NCBI RefSeq assembly: GCF_050613145.1
Contig: NZ_CP192507.1
Location: 3,348,001 to 3,412,000 of the forward strand
Direction of reading: 5' to 3'
Length of the DNA: 64,000 nt
Source: Lysinibacillus_B sp050613145
GTDB taxonomy: Bacteria; Bacillota; Bacilli; Bacillales_A; Planococcaceae
Shown here: positions 8,070 through 16,607 of the stretch, one piece after another
Layout of the letters: every line of letters starts with the position of its first letter
Numbering within the stretch: position 1 is the first letter of the stretch
Notes under the pieces: model-generated
What the model saw: the letters and a program-made list of their open reading frames with translations, nothing else
Told to the model about the DNA's origin: nothing
The model's database searches: none
Made by a program: the position numbers and the translations under genes

Positions 8070-9848
8070 TTATAGAGATTTTACTATATTACCTATTGGA
8101 ATAATGTGGTGATTAACTACTTTAATCATTTCTTGATTATCTATTGCTTCTAATAAATCACCTATCGGAATAACTTCTGAAACAGTATTGTCCCTTCCTT
8201 TAACAGCTACAGCAATAACTATATTATTATGATCTACGATTGGTCCCCCACTATTACCTCCATGAATTGGCATTGTAGTAGTATATCGTACAAAGTTATT
8301 AGGGTAATATAGAGCTATTCTTTGACTTTGTATTTTCCCTTCAACTTCATGAAGATTTTGACCTCGGATATATTCAGGATATCCCAATAACACACATTGC
8401 ATGTTCTCTCTAATATCTAAAGAATAATTAAAACCATATTTATGCTTATCAATACCTTCTATTTCAAGAACCGCTAAATCTCTTCCTTTATCATACATAA
8501 TCACTTTAGCAAACCAAATATCATCTGAATATTGTGATTTAGTAACTGGTATATAGTAATCATCATTAAAACTACCTAACTCATTCTCGATTACATTTAC
8601 TATGTATGGTTTTATCACATGCCAATTAGTAACTAATCCTATTCCCTTTAATAAAAATGCGCTCCCTTGAGAGGATATAAATTTACTCTCATATGCTTCT
8701 CCCACTTTATGTGATATTTCATCTTCTTCAATTACAAATATATTCTGTTGTCTAAATTCTTTTTCAGTATATGGCCTATATAAAAAAGAGTAACTTTTAC
8801 CTTGTTGTTCATTAACTTGCTTAATTATCTTATTATATCTAATAGCGAATTTTTGAAATATTAAATCTTGTTTCCCTTTAATGTTACCAATATGTGATAT
8901 CATACCTCTTACAACATTAAACATGTCACAATTCTTAAATAAAGTATTTCTAAATTGATACTTGGCTTCAAAAATTCCCCTAGCCTTTTCAATATCATTT
9001 ATATTTTTATCTATAGTATGTAATATAGAACGTATTCTTCTTATATAAGACCTATTAACATTTAATTTATTGTTAACTTTCACACCAGTTACATACTGCG
9101 CTTTAGAGTAATCATAGATTCGAGTTTTATTTTCATTTACCTTAAAACCATTATTTTCAATAATACTCTTAACTTTTTCTCCTGCATTCATTAGGTCTTC
9201 ATCATGTTCATAAATGCTCTTATGGAATTCATCACGATTTGTAGAAAAAGTTATATCATCTGCATATCTTGTATAAACACATCCATACTTTTTGGCTAAT
9301 CTACTTAATTGTTTGTCTAATTTATAAGCTATAATGTTGGAAATTATCGGGGATGTAGCAGCTCCTTGAGGTAATACATTCTTATTATCACAACAAATAT
9401 TTGCTAAAGTAGTCGCTACTTCATTATTGAATTTGAAATAAGTCATAAACATAGCTCTTACTCTCGGAAAATTAATACTAGAGAAAAAATCCTTTAAATC
9501 TAAATTCAAAACTAATTTCTTCTTTAAATGCATCTCAGCATTTGTCCTTATACTTTTCCCTTTTTCAAACCCATGTGATGATACGTTTGAATATGTATAG
9601 ACAACTGAAATTATATAATTTAACTTCTTTTGAATTATGTCCAAGTTGTTAGAGGGTTTATTTATTACTCGAAAATCCCCAGATTTCTTTTTAGGAATTT
9701 TAAATTCGTAATACATTTTCTCGACAATTACATTTTTCCACAAAACTTTTTTTGAGATTTCAAGCAATATTGCGACGTCTTCAAATGACTGCAAACTATT
9801 AAAACATTTTTTAATGTCATCATCACTTTTTATAATTTGAACTTGCAA
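8070..9848 (-). CDS. Retron reverse transcriptase fused to trypsin-like protease
   Basis: 592 residues. The start is TTG at 9846-9848, 6 bases after AGGGTGAT. Residues 45-330 are a reverse transcriptase: LNLDLKDFF holds the first catalytic Asp (about 115-122), QGAATSP is at 161-167 and YADD at 195-198. Two retron hallmarks are present: NAxxH (NAEMH, 103-107) and VTG (253-255). Residues 390-560 are a chymotrypsin-fold serine protease with His410 (TNWHV), Asp457 (GRDLAV) and Ser533 (GNSGGP), so the triad is complete. No signal peptide is present, so it acts in the cytoplasm. Retron systems pair RT-made msDNA with an effector that kills the infected cell; here the protease is most likely the effector, fused in one chain. 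A candidate msr-msd RNA lies directly upstream. RT-protease fusions occur in retron classifications; I do not assign a type number. Confidence 0.92.
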   Translation of the reverse strand: MQVQIIKSDDDIKKCFNSLQSFEDVAILLEISKKVLWKNVIVEKMYYEFKIPKKKSGDFRVINKPSNNLDIIQKKLNYIISVVYTYSNVSSHGFEKGKSIRTNAEMHLKKKLVLNLDLKDFFSSINFPRVRAMFMTYFKFNNEVATTLANICCDNKNVLPQGAATSPIISNIIAYKLDKQLSRLAKKYGCVYTRYADDITFSTNRDEFHKSIYEHDEDLMNAGEKVKSIIENNGFKVNENKTRIYDYSKAQYVTGVKVNNKLNVNRSYIRRIRSILHTIDKNINDIEKARGIFEAKYQFRNTLFKNCDMFNVVRGMISHIGNIKGKQDLIFQKFAIRYNKIIKQVNEQQGKSYSFLYRPYTEKEFRQQNIFVIEEDEISHKVGEAYESKFISSQGSAFLLKGIGLVTNWHVIKPYIVNVIENELGSFNDDYYIPVTKSQYSDDIWFAKVIMYDKGRDLAVLEIEGIDKHKYGFNYSLDIRENMQCVLLGYPEYIRGQNLHEVEGKIQSQRIALYYPNNFVRYTTTMPIHGGNSGGPIVDHNNIVIAVAVKGRDNTVSEVIPIGDLLEAIDNQEMIKVVNHHIIPIGNIVKSL

Positions 9849-9873
9849 GAAATCACCCTATTTCATGAAAATG

Positions 9874-10009
9874 TGGAGTAGCCATTCCACTCTTTTAAAC
9901 TAGCGTAGAACATTAACGTTATAATAGTACACATGCAATCGGGAATAAATATTCCTTTTTGCTTTATCAAAACCAGGCGATTTCACCTTCGATACTCGAA
10001 GCTACTCCA
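9874..10009 (-). ncRNA. Candidate retron msr-msd RNA
   Basis: This lies between the upstream gene and the RT start and is read in the RT direction. A 9-bp perfect inverted repeat, TGGAGTAGC (complement of 10001-10009) and GCTACTCCA (complement of 9874-9882), encloses 118 nt, as the a1/a2 pair does in retrons. The a1 arm ends in TAGC, the context of the branching G in known msr RNAs. Next come two short stems, TTCGA-GTA-TCGAA and GGTG-AAAT-CGCC, as in msr. A longer stem lies in the msd part (complement of 9935-9962), with GCAA/TTGC outside and GGAAT/ATTCC inside. Exact ends and the msDNA length are not determined. Confidence 0.65.
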
Positions 10010-10257
10010 AACAAATAATACCATATTTCCAAATAATAATCTTCCCCAAATTAGTATTTCAGATAAATAAATCCTTTAAATAGTATTTACACTCCTATTG
10101 AATTCATTAAAAATTAAACTTTCTAATAATCTATAAGATAGTATAAATTGAATTTACAACTTATTTTTTATTATTCTCAGATGTTAAAAGTTCAAATGGT
10201 AAGCTTTTGAAAGTGATATTAATATATTAACTATTAGTAAAACTAATTTAATAATAA

Positions 10258-10291
10258 AAAACAGATCAAATAAAAAACATTGGTCTGTTTT
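10258..10291 (-). terminator. Terminator of the HEPN gene
   Basis: Read on the minus strand, AAAACAGACCAA pairs with TTGATCTGTTTT (one G-T pair) around a 10-nt loop and is followed by a T-rich tract. It separates the HEPN gene from the retron, so they are probably separate transcripts. Confidence 0.75.
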
Positions 10292-10333
10292 ACTTTAGTC
10301 ATAGTCCTTACTACGAAAAAAACATGAAAATGT

Positions 10334-11692
10334 TTATCCTAGTCGATTTAAATTAATTTTCCATTCCGGAGGGCTTGTTGACCAATCTAAATATTCATCT
10401 GAATATTGCAATTTTATTAATATTATTTGTTCTAGTAACGTTGCCATTCGAGTCCAAATTAGATAATCTGAAGGAGTGAACACGTAATCTCCATGAGCTG
10501 CCTGGTTTCTTTTTATTACAAATTGTCGAACCCAATCATTATCAAATTCCACTTCAAATGTTTGGAGTAAATTTGTAATCCTTGAACGAAGGTTTCTTTG
10601 AACCAAACCACTCAATTTCTGTTTTATTCCTGTTTCATCAAAATCACCAATATCTTCCTCAGACAATGATACAACAATGTTTTCATCTATAAATCCTTTA
10701 AAATATGGGTAAATTCTTCTTCTTTCAGCTCTTTTTATATAGTGGGTACTAGTATCCCCTAATTCATTATTTGCAAAGTCTTCAATTGAAGAACCTAAAA
10801 TAATAAATGGTGCTGGGAAGATTAATCTAGATGCAGACAAGTGAATACCTTCAACAAGTTTTTTAAGGGAATGTCTAGTTTCTTGTCCTAATCCATTATA
10901 GACGGGATAACACATTTGAATAAATCGTGATAAATAACCTGGGTATAAAACCCTTATCAATTGTCTAAAAGGGGTTAATGAAGCGTGTGGCACATTCCTA
11001 ATCATATTAAAAAGTTCCAGGTCATTGTTAAATCCTAGTGCATTTGTCCAGTTTACCCTAGCTCCGTATGCAACGGAAAACAAATCTATTATACTCTCCA
11101 TTATTTCTCTAGCTTCATCAAACTGAATAGTACTATTTTCTTTTTTTAGGACAACTTTTAATGTAACAAGGTCTTCGTTCTTCTTAATTATTTCATCTTT
11201 TTCCGTTACTATATTGTTAACTTCAAAAAAATCAATTTTGATTGTGTCTTGATTATGATTAATTGTAAAACTACTCTTATTACGTACAGAACGGGTACCT
11301 ATTCTAGTCATATCATCAAAAGCAATGAGGAAATTTGATATCCAAAACTCAAATCGTTCACATTTACTATTGCCCTCTATTACCAATTCTGAAATATCAA
11401 ATTCCCATTTAATATTTAACCCTTGATTATTAATGTCTCCCCCCCTCTTAGTCAATGCCATATTATTCGCCGAAATCAATTCTCCTTCAATACTTTCCCC
11501 TTCAAAAATCCATGGGAAAAAGGGTAAATCATTCAATGTTTTATCAATAGTTCCTTCATCAATATAGCAAATAACACTATTCTTTTTTGAATCCCATGCA
11601 TTATTAGAGTCTACGCTTATTCTAATGCTACCTTCAATTTCTAACTCATCCTTGTACTTAAATTTACCTTTCCCTTCTATTGTTTTTTCCAT
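10334..11692 (-). CDS. Large protein with C-terminal HEPN-type RNase motif
   Basis: 452 residues, ATG behind GGAGTGGGAGA. The N-terminal 150 residues are beta-rich (many alternating I/V/F strands, no Cys cluster), and the C-terminal 250 are helical. The motif RNQAAH at residues 395-400 has the R-N-x-x-x-H form of the active site of HEPN ribonucleases, which cleave RNA in toxins, Abi proteins and ApeA-like defence proteins. The layout (N-terminal beta domain, C-terminal HEPN) resembles ApeA, but I cannot confirm the family by eye. It stands alone with its own terminator, next to the retron, inside the element bounded by ssrA repeats. A role as a phage-triggered RNase causing abortive infection is inference. 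It could also be the RNase half of a two-gene toxin system, although no antitoxin is seen. Confidence 0.65.
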   Translation of the reverse strand: MEKTIEGKGKFKYKDELEIEGSIRISVDSNNAWDSKKNSVICYIDEGTIDKTLNDLPFFPWIFEGESIEGELISANNMALTKRGGDINNQGLNIKWEFDISELVIEGNSKCERFEFWISNFLIAFDDMTRIGTRSVRNKSSFTINHNQDTIKIDFFEVNNIVTEKDEIIKKNEDLVTLKVVLKKENSTIQFDEAREIMESIIDLFSVAYGARVNWTNALGFNNDLELFNMIRNVPHASLTPFRQLIRVLYPGYLSRFIQMCYPVYNGLGQETRHSLKKLVEGIHLSASRLIFPAPFIILGSSIEDFANNELGDTSTHYIKRAERRRIYPYFKGFIDENIVVSLSEEDIGDFDETGIKQKLSGLVQRNLRSRITNLLQTFEVEFDNDWVRQFVIKRNQAAHGDYVFTPSDYLIWTRMATLLEQIILIKLQYSDEYLDWSTSPPEWKINLNRLG

Positions 11693-12024
11693 TCTCCCAC
11701 TCCTTTAATTAACAGAATCAAAAGTTACCAAACACACCAGGATTATATCATTAATTGGTAATGATATGCTCATTTGTACCCTATAAAAAGAATTGAGAAA
11801 CTAATTTATTTCCTTCATTTCATGAACTCCTTGTGACAATAGCATTGTTGTTACCCTTTAATAGTTGGATATGTTCAAGGGATAATTCTATGTCGAATAT
11901 AATCATCATTTACACAAGCTGATTGAATACCAACACAGTTTAGTTTGATTTTAAACCAAAAAGTTCTAAAAAACCTAGGTAAAATGTATTGGGATCATTG
12001 AAATATACCCAATTTAGTATAATA
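11693..12024. other. Intergenic stretch between HEPN gene and IS1182
   Basis: AT-rich, no gene recognised. It should hold the promoter of the HEPN gene (minus), but I do not see a convincing -35/-10 pair. The word ACCAATTTAGTATAAT near 12010 resembles part of the IS leader and may be chance. Confidence 0.35.
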
Positions 12025-13571
12025 GAGTTAATTTCATAATTCCAATCCCTTGTCTACCAAGGGTTTCAAAACAATAAAAAAAGGGCACCTCCCCAATTTG
12101 GTATAATTTAAGTGACCAAACCAAAATTATCCCTGAGGTGAATGCCCTATGACGATTATAAAACAAATGCGTCTATTTGACATCCATGAATTAATGGAAA
12201 TGGAAAGTTCTCATCGTTTTGATGCGATTTTGACCACTTTTGATTTACAGCCGATTTTCCAACTGTTCCGTAAAAAGACAATGCGTGGTGCTCCAAGAGA
12301 ATTAAACTACGGTGCAATGATTCAATCGTTAATCATTCGCATTGTCGAGCGTATTCCAACAGTAAAAGATTTAATCAAACGGCTAAAAAATGATCTTATC
12401 TTTCGTTTAGATTGCGGCTTTTTACTTTCCGATTCGGTGCCTTCTGAAGCTTCTTATTCACGTATGGTCGATGTGATTAGTCAGTCAGAGGTTTTCGATA
12501 AAATGCAGGATGAAATAATTCAAACAGCCTTTACAGAAGGATTTCTGAACGATGAACACCTTAGCTTTGACGCGACACATTTCGAAGCACGAGATGCGTC
12601 AAAACCATCCGAGAAAAAAGAAAAGATTCCGAAAAAGCGTGGCCGTAAATCGAAAGAAGAACGTGCTGCCTGGCTCGCTGAACAAGCAGAAATCGAAGCA
12701 AATCTGACAACGTATGAAAAGAAGTTAGAAGCCCAATTAACGATTCCAACACAGACACTTTGGCAAGACATCCCGATCGAACCTAAGTGGGGCGTCAAGA
12801 AGAATAGTGACGGTAAAAACACGTTCTGGTTCGGTTTCAAAGGGCATTTAGCTGTCTCGACAAAAAGTCAGTACATTGTGGCACGCTTGATGTCGTCCGG
12901 CAGTTTAAGTGATAGTAAAGCAGCCATTCCACTGTTAAAAAAGGTAGCAGAAGTGGTGCCAAACCAATTTACAACGACTATATTCGACGCAGGATATGAT
13001 TACGAAGCGATTTATCAACAAATCTTAAATCAAGACATGAAAGCAGTCATTCCATACGTTAAGCGTCGTGAATCTGAAATCTTGGGCTTCGATGAACATT
13101 TCCGTCCAACGTGCGTACGCGAACATAGCTACTGTTACGACAGCTTTGACGAGAAATACCAAAGTTTAAAATTTACACGTCCAAAAGAATGTGCAACGTG
13201 TCCATTACGCACGGATTCACTTTGTCAAAAAGTCTTTAAAATCAAGTGTGAAACGGATATTCGCAAGTATACGTATCCAGCAAGAGGCTCCGCATTATGG
13301 GAGAAACTGTACAAAGAACGTACAGCCGTTGAACGCGTGAATGCCTACTTAAAAGAATATTTTCAATTAAATAATGTCCGTCATCGAACAGGTAGAAAAG
13401 CCAAGCTCCATTTCAATCTGGTGACGTTTATTTATAATGCCTGCCAATTAGCTATTGATCGTTTGAATGTACAATTGACTGAACAAAATATAGCTGCATA
13501 ATTTTTAAAATTAAAATCGAGAAATTGGGTTAGTCTAAGCTTTTGAAAAAATCGATTTATGAAATTGATTC
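12025..13571 (+). mobile_element. IS1182-family insertion sequence, complete copy
   Basis: The left end GAGTTAATTTCATAA (12025-12039) and the right end, TTATGAAATTGATTC (13557-13571), are inverted repeats matching at 13 of 15 positions. About 1547 bp with one transposase gene, the usual size for this family. The left 611 bp equal the copy at the window start. I see no clear target duplication. Confidence 0.85.
12149..13501 (+). CDS. IS1182-family transposase
   Basis: 450 residues, intact, ATG at 12149 after the leader word GAGGTGAATGCCCT. The N-terminal ~120 residues match the DUF772-type helical domain. A basic, Lys/Glu-rich linker (about 150-200) leads to a DDE domain whose first Asp is probably in KGHLAVSTKS-IVARL context, with a later Asp in TTIFDAGYDYEA. 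A Cys-rich patch (CATCPLRTDSLC, near residue 350) and the late ERVNAYLKEYFQLN motif with its Glu are typical of IS1182 members. It moves its own element only. It interrupts the ssrA-integrated element between the HEPN gene and the excisionase. Confidence 0.92.
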   Translation: MTIIKQMRLFDIHELMEMESSHRFDAILTTFDLQPIFQLFRKKTMRGAPRELNYGAMIQSLIIRIVERIPTVKDLIKRLKNDLIFRLDCGFLLSDSVPSEASYSRMVDVISQSEVFDKMQDEIIQTAFTEGFLNDEHLSFDATHFEARDASKPSEKKEKIPKKRGRKSKEERAAWLAEQAEIEANLTTYEKKLEAQLTIPTQTLWQDIPIEPKWGVKKNSDGKNTFWFGFKGHLAVSTKSQYIVARLMSSGSLSDSKAAIPLLKKVAEVVPNQFTTTIFDAGYDYEAIYQQILNQDMKAVIPYVKRRESEILGFDEHFRPTCVREHSYCYDSFDEKYQSLKFTRPKECATCPLRTDSLCQKVFKIKCETDIRKYTYPARGSALWEKLYKERTAVERVNAYLKEYFQLNNVRHRTGRKAKLHFNLVTFIYNACQLAIDRLNVQLTEQNIAA

Positions 13572-13685
13572 ATTTATAAAAAAGATAATATTTTTATTTA
13601 ACTCTCCTTTTCAAGCCTCGTATAAAGCTAACGTAAGCAATTATAATTGCGGGGAATAAAATGACCAACAAAAGGAGCTATACAT

Positions 13686-13946
13686 ATGAGTGTAGAATTT
13701 ACGAACAATGATACAACTATGGAAGAAGTGATTATGAAGGCGGTTCAGAAGGCATTACTAGCTTCTCAGCATCAGTTTATGGATAGCGGATGGCTTTCCT
13801 TGAAAGACGGTGCTAAGTACGCCGGGGTCTCTTACAACACGTTTATTAAGTTCCGTGAGATGGGCTTACAAGTATGTGAAATAGAAGGTATCAAACGTGT
13901 TTCACGTAAAGAGATTGATCGTTTTTTACAACATCATAGCTTTTAA
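13686..13946 (+). CDS. xis: Excisionase (MerR-like winged helix, Tn916 Xis type)
   Basis: 86 residues. AAGGAGC lies before the start. Residues 38-85 are a winged helix-turn-helix of the excisionase family (SLKDGAKYAGVSYNTFIKFR, then a wing and KEIDRFL). Xis proteins bend DNA at the element ends and turn the integrase towards excision. It lies about 100 bases upstream of the integrase, the normal order. The broken excisionase at 2162-2427 is its homologue in the older element. Intact here, so this element may still be mobile. Confidence 0.85.
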   Translation: MSVEFTNNDTTMEEVIMKAVQKALLASQHQFMDSGWLSLKDGAKYAGVSYNTFIKFREMGLQVCEIEGIKRVSRKEIDRFLQHHSF

Positions 13947-14049
13947 TCATTATGTATAAGGATTTGCCTTTTAATTCGATTATAATATCACTAGAGGTAA
14001 ATCCTCTCTTTAATCAATTGCCCCCGCAACTGATTCAGGAGGAGTTATC

Positions 14050-15222
14050 ATGGTAAAGAAAAAAGTATCACCTATTAAATGCTATACGCTAAAAAATGGT
14101 GATAAACGATATGAGTTTCCAGTCTATTTAGGGATTGATCCGTTAACAGGAAAACAGAAGCGTACACTGAAACGAGGATTTAGAACACGTAAAGAGGCTG
14201 AATTAGCACTAGCACGTATTAAGCTAGATGTAGCAAATGGCACTTATCGTCAGGAGCGAGCGGAGACGTACCAAGAATTATATAACTTATGGGTAACACA
14301 ATACGAAAAGACTGTTGAGGAAAGTACATTCGTCAAAACAGCAGGTATTTTCAAAAATCATATTTTACCTTCAATGGGTACCTATAAGATTGAAAAAATC
14401 AATGTAGATGTTTGTCAAAAGCATATTGATGAGTGGGCGGCAAAGTTAAAGAAGTTTAGGATGGTAAAAGCATATGCTGCAAAGGTATTAGACTTTGCTA
14501 TTAAGCGTGGATTTATACAAACCAACCCATTTACACATGTAGACATGCCCACCACCGGTTCTAAAAAGGCTATTGTAACGGACGAAGATGAAGCGGAGAA
14601 CTTCTACACTCGTGAACAGCTTATCAAGTTCCTATCATGCTTAGAACAAGAAAGTAACTTCAAAGCATACGCCTTATTCCGTTTACTTGCCTTCAGCGGT
14701 ATGCGTAAAGGTGAAGCACTGGCACTTTCATGGAATGACTTAAACTTCACAACGAACGAGCTGCGTATTAATAAGGCACTCTCACGTGGGAAAGATAATA
14801 AGCTCTATATAAAGTCTACAAAAACAGGTGTTGCTCGTACGATTAAAATGGACGACAAGACAATGACAATATTAAAAGAGTGGAAGAAAAAGCAGAAGCA
14901 GGATTATTTAGTGCTAGGCTTCAATACAATGCAACCTAAGCAACTCGTATTTAGTAATGAAGTGAATGAATACCTACAGCCTACAAAGACTCGTAAATGG
15001 ATTCTACACATTCAGAAAAACTATGGGCTAGGTACAATTACAATACACGGATTACGTCATACGCATTGTTCATTGTTATTTGAAGCGGGTGCTAGTTTGA
15101 AGGAAGTGCAAGATCGTTTAGGACACAGTGATGTACAAACGACAATGAACATCTATGCACACGTTACGAAAGAGGCAAAAGAAGAGGCTATACAGAAGTT
15201 TGCTAGCTATATTGAGATGTAA
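14050..15222 (+). CDS. int: Tyrosine integrase of the ssrA-integrated element
   Basis: 390 residues behind AGGAGG. Residues 10-60 are an AP2-like arm-binding domain, 70-165 a SAM-like core-binding domain and 185-380 the catalytic domain. Catalytic residues are visible: Arg219 (SGMRKGEAL), His333 and Arg336 (HGLRHTH), His359 (LGHSD) and the nucleophile Tyr369 (NIYAH). The gene ends 137 bases from the tmRNA 3' end, which is duplicated at 7690, so the target is ssrA. It would insert and, with Xis, remove the 7.7-kb element by a Holliday-junction mechanism. A homologous but ruined integrase lies at 3081-4183. Confidence 0.95.
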   Translation: MVKKKVSPIKCYTLKNGDKRYEFPVYLGIDPLTGKQKRTLKRGFRTRKEAELALARIKLDVANGTYRQERAETYQELYNLWVTQYEKTVEESTFVKTAGIFKNHILPSMGTYKIEKINVDVCQKHIDEWAAKLKKFRMVKAYAAKVLDFAIKRGFIQTNPFTHVDMPTTGSKKAIVTDEDEAENFYTREQLIKFLSCLEQESNFKAYALFRLLAFSGMRKGEALALSWNDLNFTTNELRINKALSRGKDNKLYIKSTKTGVARTIKMDDKTMTILKEWKKKQKQDYLVLGFNTMQPKQLVFSNEVNEYLQPTKTRKWILHIQKNYGLGTITIHGLRHTHCSLLFEAGASLKEVQDRLGHSDVQTTMNIYAHVTKEAKEEAIQKFASYIEM

Positions 15223-15229
15223 TTTTCGT

Positions 15230-15259
15230 GACTACGTTTTGACTACGCTTTTGACTACG
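15230..15259 (+). repeat. GACTACG arm-type repeats, right end
   Basis: GACTACG starts at 15230, 15241 and 15253, spaced 11 and 12 bases, just after the integrase stop. The same word occurs twice near the left end (7768, 7780). These are probable binding sites for the integrase N-terminal domain. Confidence 0.6.
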
Positions 15260-15303
15260 TTCGATTGATATTCAATTAAACTACATGACATAGGGCAAAA
15301 GAA

Positions 15304-15328
15304 AAAACCCTTGATATACAAGGGTTTT
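15304..15328 (-). terminator. Terminator between integrase and ssrA, likely both directions
   Basis: A perfect 10-bp stem, AAAACCCTTG / CAAGGGTTTT, with a 5-nt loop. On the minus strand it is followed by TTTTTTC-like T's and would end the ssrA transcript. A similar stem stands in the same relative place before the distal attachment copy (7633-7661). Confidence 0.75.
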
Positions 15329-15358
15329 GACACTCATTGAAATTCAATGAAATCGTAT

Positions 15359-15380
15359 TATGGAGACGGCGGGAGTCGAA
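15359..15380 (+). repeat. Attachment site at the ssrA 3' end
   Basis: 22 bases identical and in direct orientation to 7690-7711. They include the 3' CCA-coding end and the T-arm of the tRNA-like part of tmRNA, so the gene stays whole after integration. Confidence 0.85.
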
Positions 15381-15713
15381 CCCGCGTCCAGAAGCTCCAA
15401 TACGCCGGCTTCTACGCGTGTAGTTTGTCTACTTGCAATTCGCGAGTCCTTATGCCGACAAACAGGCGTCCGGATCGCTAACCTGGAAATCTCTTGCTAC
15501 TGACTCAGGTGGCACCAGTAACCGTATCCCACTAAAGTTGGGCCCGACGTACTGCACATGGGCGATGCAGAGGCCGAGCGCTTACGAGCTTACGCTGCGA
15601 AAGCTAAATTTTGTTGTTTGCCAGTTATTATATAACTTCCGTTGATGACGGAGCCGAGACCTCCGACGCGCGACCAGAGCTTGAACCACCCCTGTCGAAT
15701 CCGTAACGTCCCC
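15361..15713 (-). ncRNA. ssrA: tmRNA
   Basis: 353 nt. The 5' end GGGGACGTTACGGATTCGAC and the 3' end, a TTCGACTCCCGCCGTCTCCA tRNA-like arm, are canonical. The tag frame is on the minus strand at 15622-15590 and reads G-K-Q-Q-N-L-A-F-A-A then TAA, normally preceded by the Ala charged on the tmRNA. With SmpB it rescues stalled ribosomes and marks the peptide for ClpXP-type proteolysis (the AA end). A TATTAT-like -10 lies just upstream. In most Bacillales ssrA follows smpB closely; here smpB is 11.6 kb away. Confidence 0.97.
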
Positions 15714-16488
15714 GTATAATATCGGTAGCGTATGAAACGCACCTTATTTCCGGGTTACGAGCTAAGTCGTGTACGGGAAGAACAATAAAATCTTGTTCTA
15801 TAATGAGTATCGTATGAGTAGATACCCACTGGCAACTTACATAACACATTATAAATCAAGCAACATCAAACTTCAAGCGAATCCCACGCCATTTTCTCTA
15901 TCGATTGCTGGTGTGAATGCCAAATAATTCACGCCCAACCATTCCTACAATAAAATCAGCCTTATACTTTACTAAAAAAACATGCATTTTAGCTAAAAAA
16001 TGAACGTTTTTATGCAAAAAAGAGCCCCGTACGAATAGCTACCGTGATAAAAAAGAGAGAAATTTACTAAAAAAGTTACTGGCATGAAGAGCAAAAACAG
16101 CGCCTTTTTAGATGAAAAAGTAGAAAATAATCAAGCTTTTTTTAAAAAATGCCCCTTGTTTCAAGAGGCTTGATACAAATCTTGATGCTGCAGTGATTCA
16201 TAAATAACTCTTTATTTTAATCAAAAATAATAATAACGCATAATTTTTTACTAGAAAAAAATGAACCCCTCTCTGCAAAATCGTCAAAATCTTAAATTGT
16301 CGATTTTCATATACAACTTAATTAAGAATAAGCGCCATTCAGGTGAATAGTCCCGATTTGACACTTATTTAAAATTAAGTTGTATCTCGATTTTGCTATT
16401 TGACATAATCGAGGCATTAAAAATGATTGGTTTCAATTCAACATAAGTCAAAAAAGTTGCGCTTGTTTTCAATCAACAAAAATTTTAG
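15714..16488. other. Intergenic region upstream of ssrA
   Basis: It holds the ssrA promoter (about 15714-15770) and then about 700 bases without a recognisable gene. Notable contents are a large inverted repeat (16311-16385, listed separately) and a flanking smaller one, AAAATCG / CGATTTT (about 16277-16306). Short open frames here look spurious. Confidence 0.5.
16311..16385. repeat. 75-bp inverted repeat with 13-bp perfect arms
   Basis: ATACAACTTAATT (16311-16323) is the exact reverse complement of 16373-16385. An inner pair, AATAAG / CTTATT, extends the stem. It could be a hairpin in a transcript or the remains of a small mobile repeat. No second copy was noticed in the window. Confidence 0.6.
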
Positions 16489-16572
16489 GCTGATATTTGC
16501 AAACAATGGGCTGATATCCTGGAGTTTTAGGCTGATATATTCAAAAAAGAGGCTGATATATTTAACGTGCTT
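16489..16572 (+). repeat. 21-nt tandem array, word GCTGATAT, 4 units
   Basis: Units start at 16489, 16510, 16531 and 16552, exactly 21 bases apart. Each begins GCTGATAT, and the rest of each unit has diverged. It lies just past the 3' end of the split lipoprotein gene. Two other tracts of the same period but different words are at 31360 and 43959. Confidence 0.85.
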
Positions 16573-16607
16573 GCTTCTTTGCTAATTGCAGGCGACTTGC
16601 TTGCTCG

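Noticed and set aside
8070..9848. Group II intron or DGR reverse transcriptase
   Set aside because: Retron-specific NAxxH and VTG motifs are present, there is no maturase domain, intron ends, template/variable repeat or avd gene, and the C-terminus is a protease.
12010..12024. Target-site duplication next to the right IS1182 copy
   Set aside because: Flanks AATA and ATTTA do not match; any duplication is too short or has been lost.
16489..16572. Possible CRISPR array or iteron origin in the 21-nt arrays
   Set aside because: Units are only 21 bases with no unique spacers, conserved words are 8 bases and no cas or rep gene is near.
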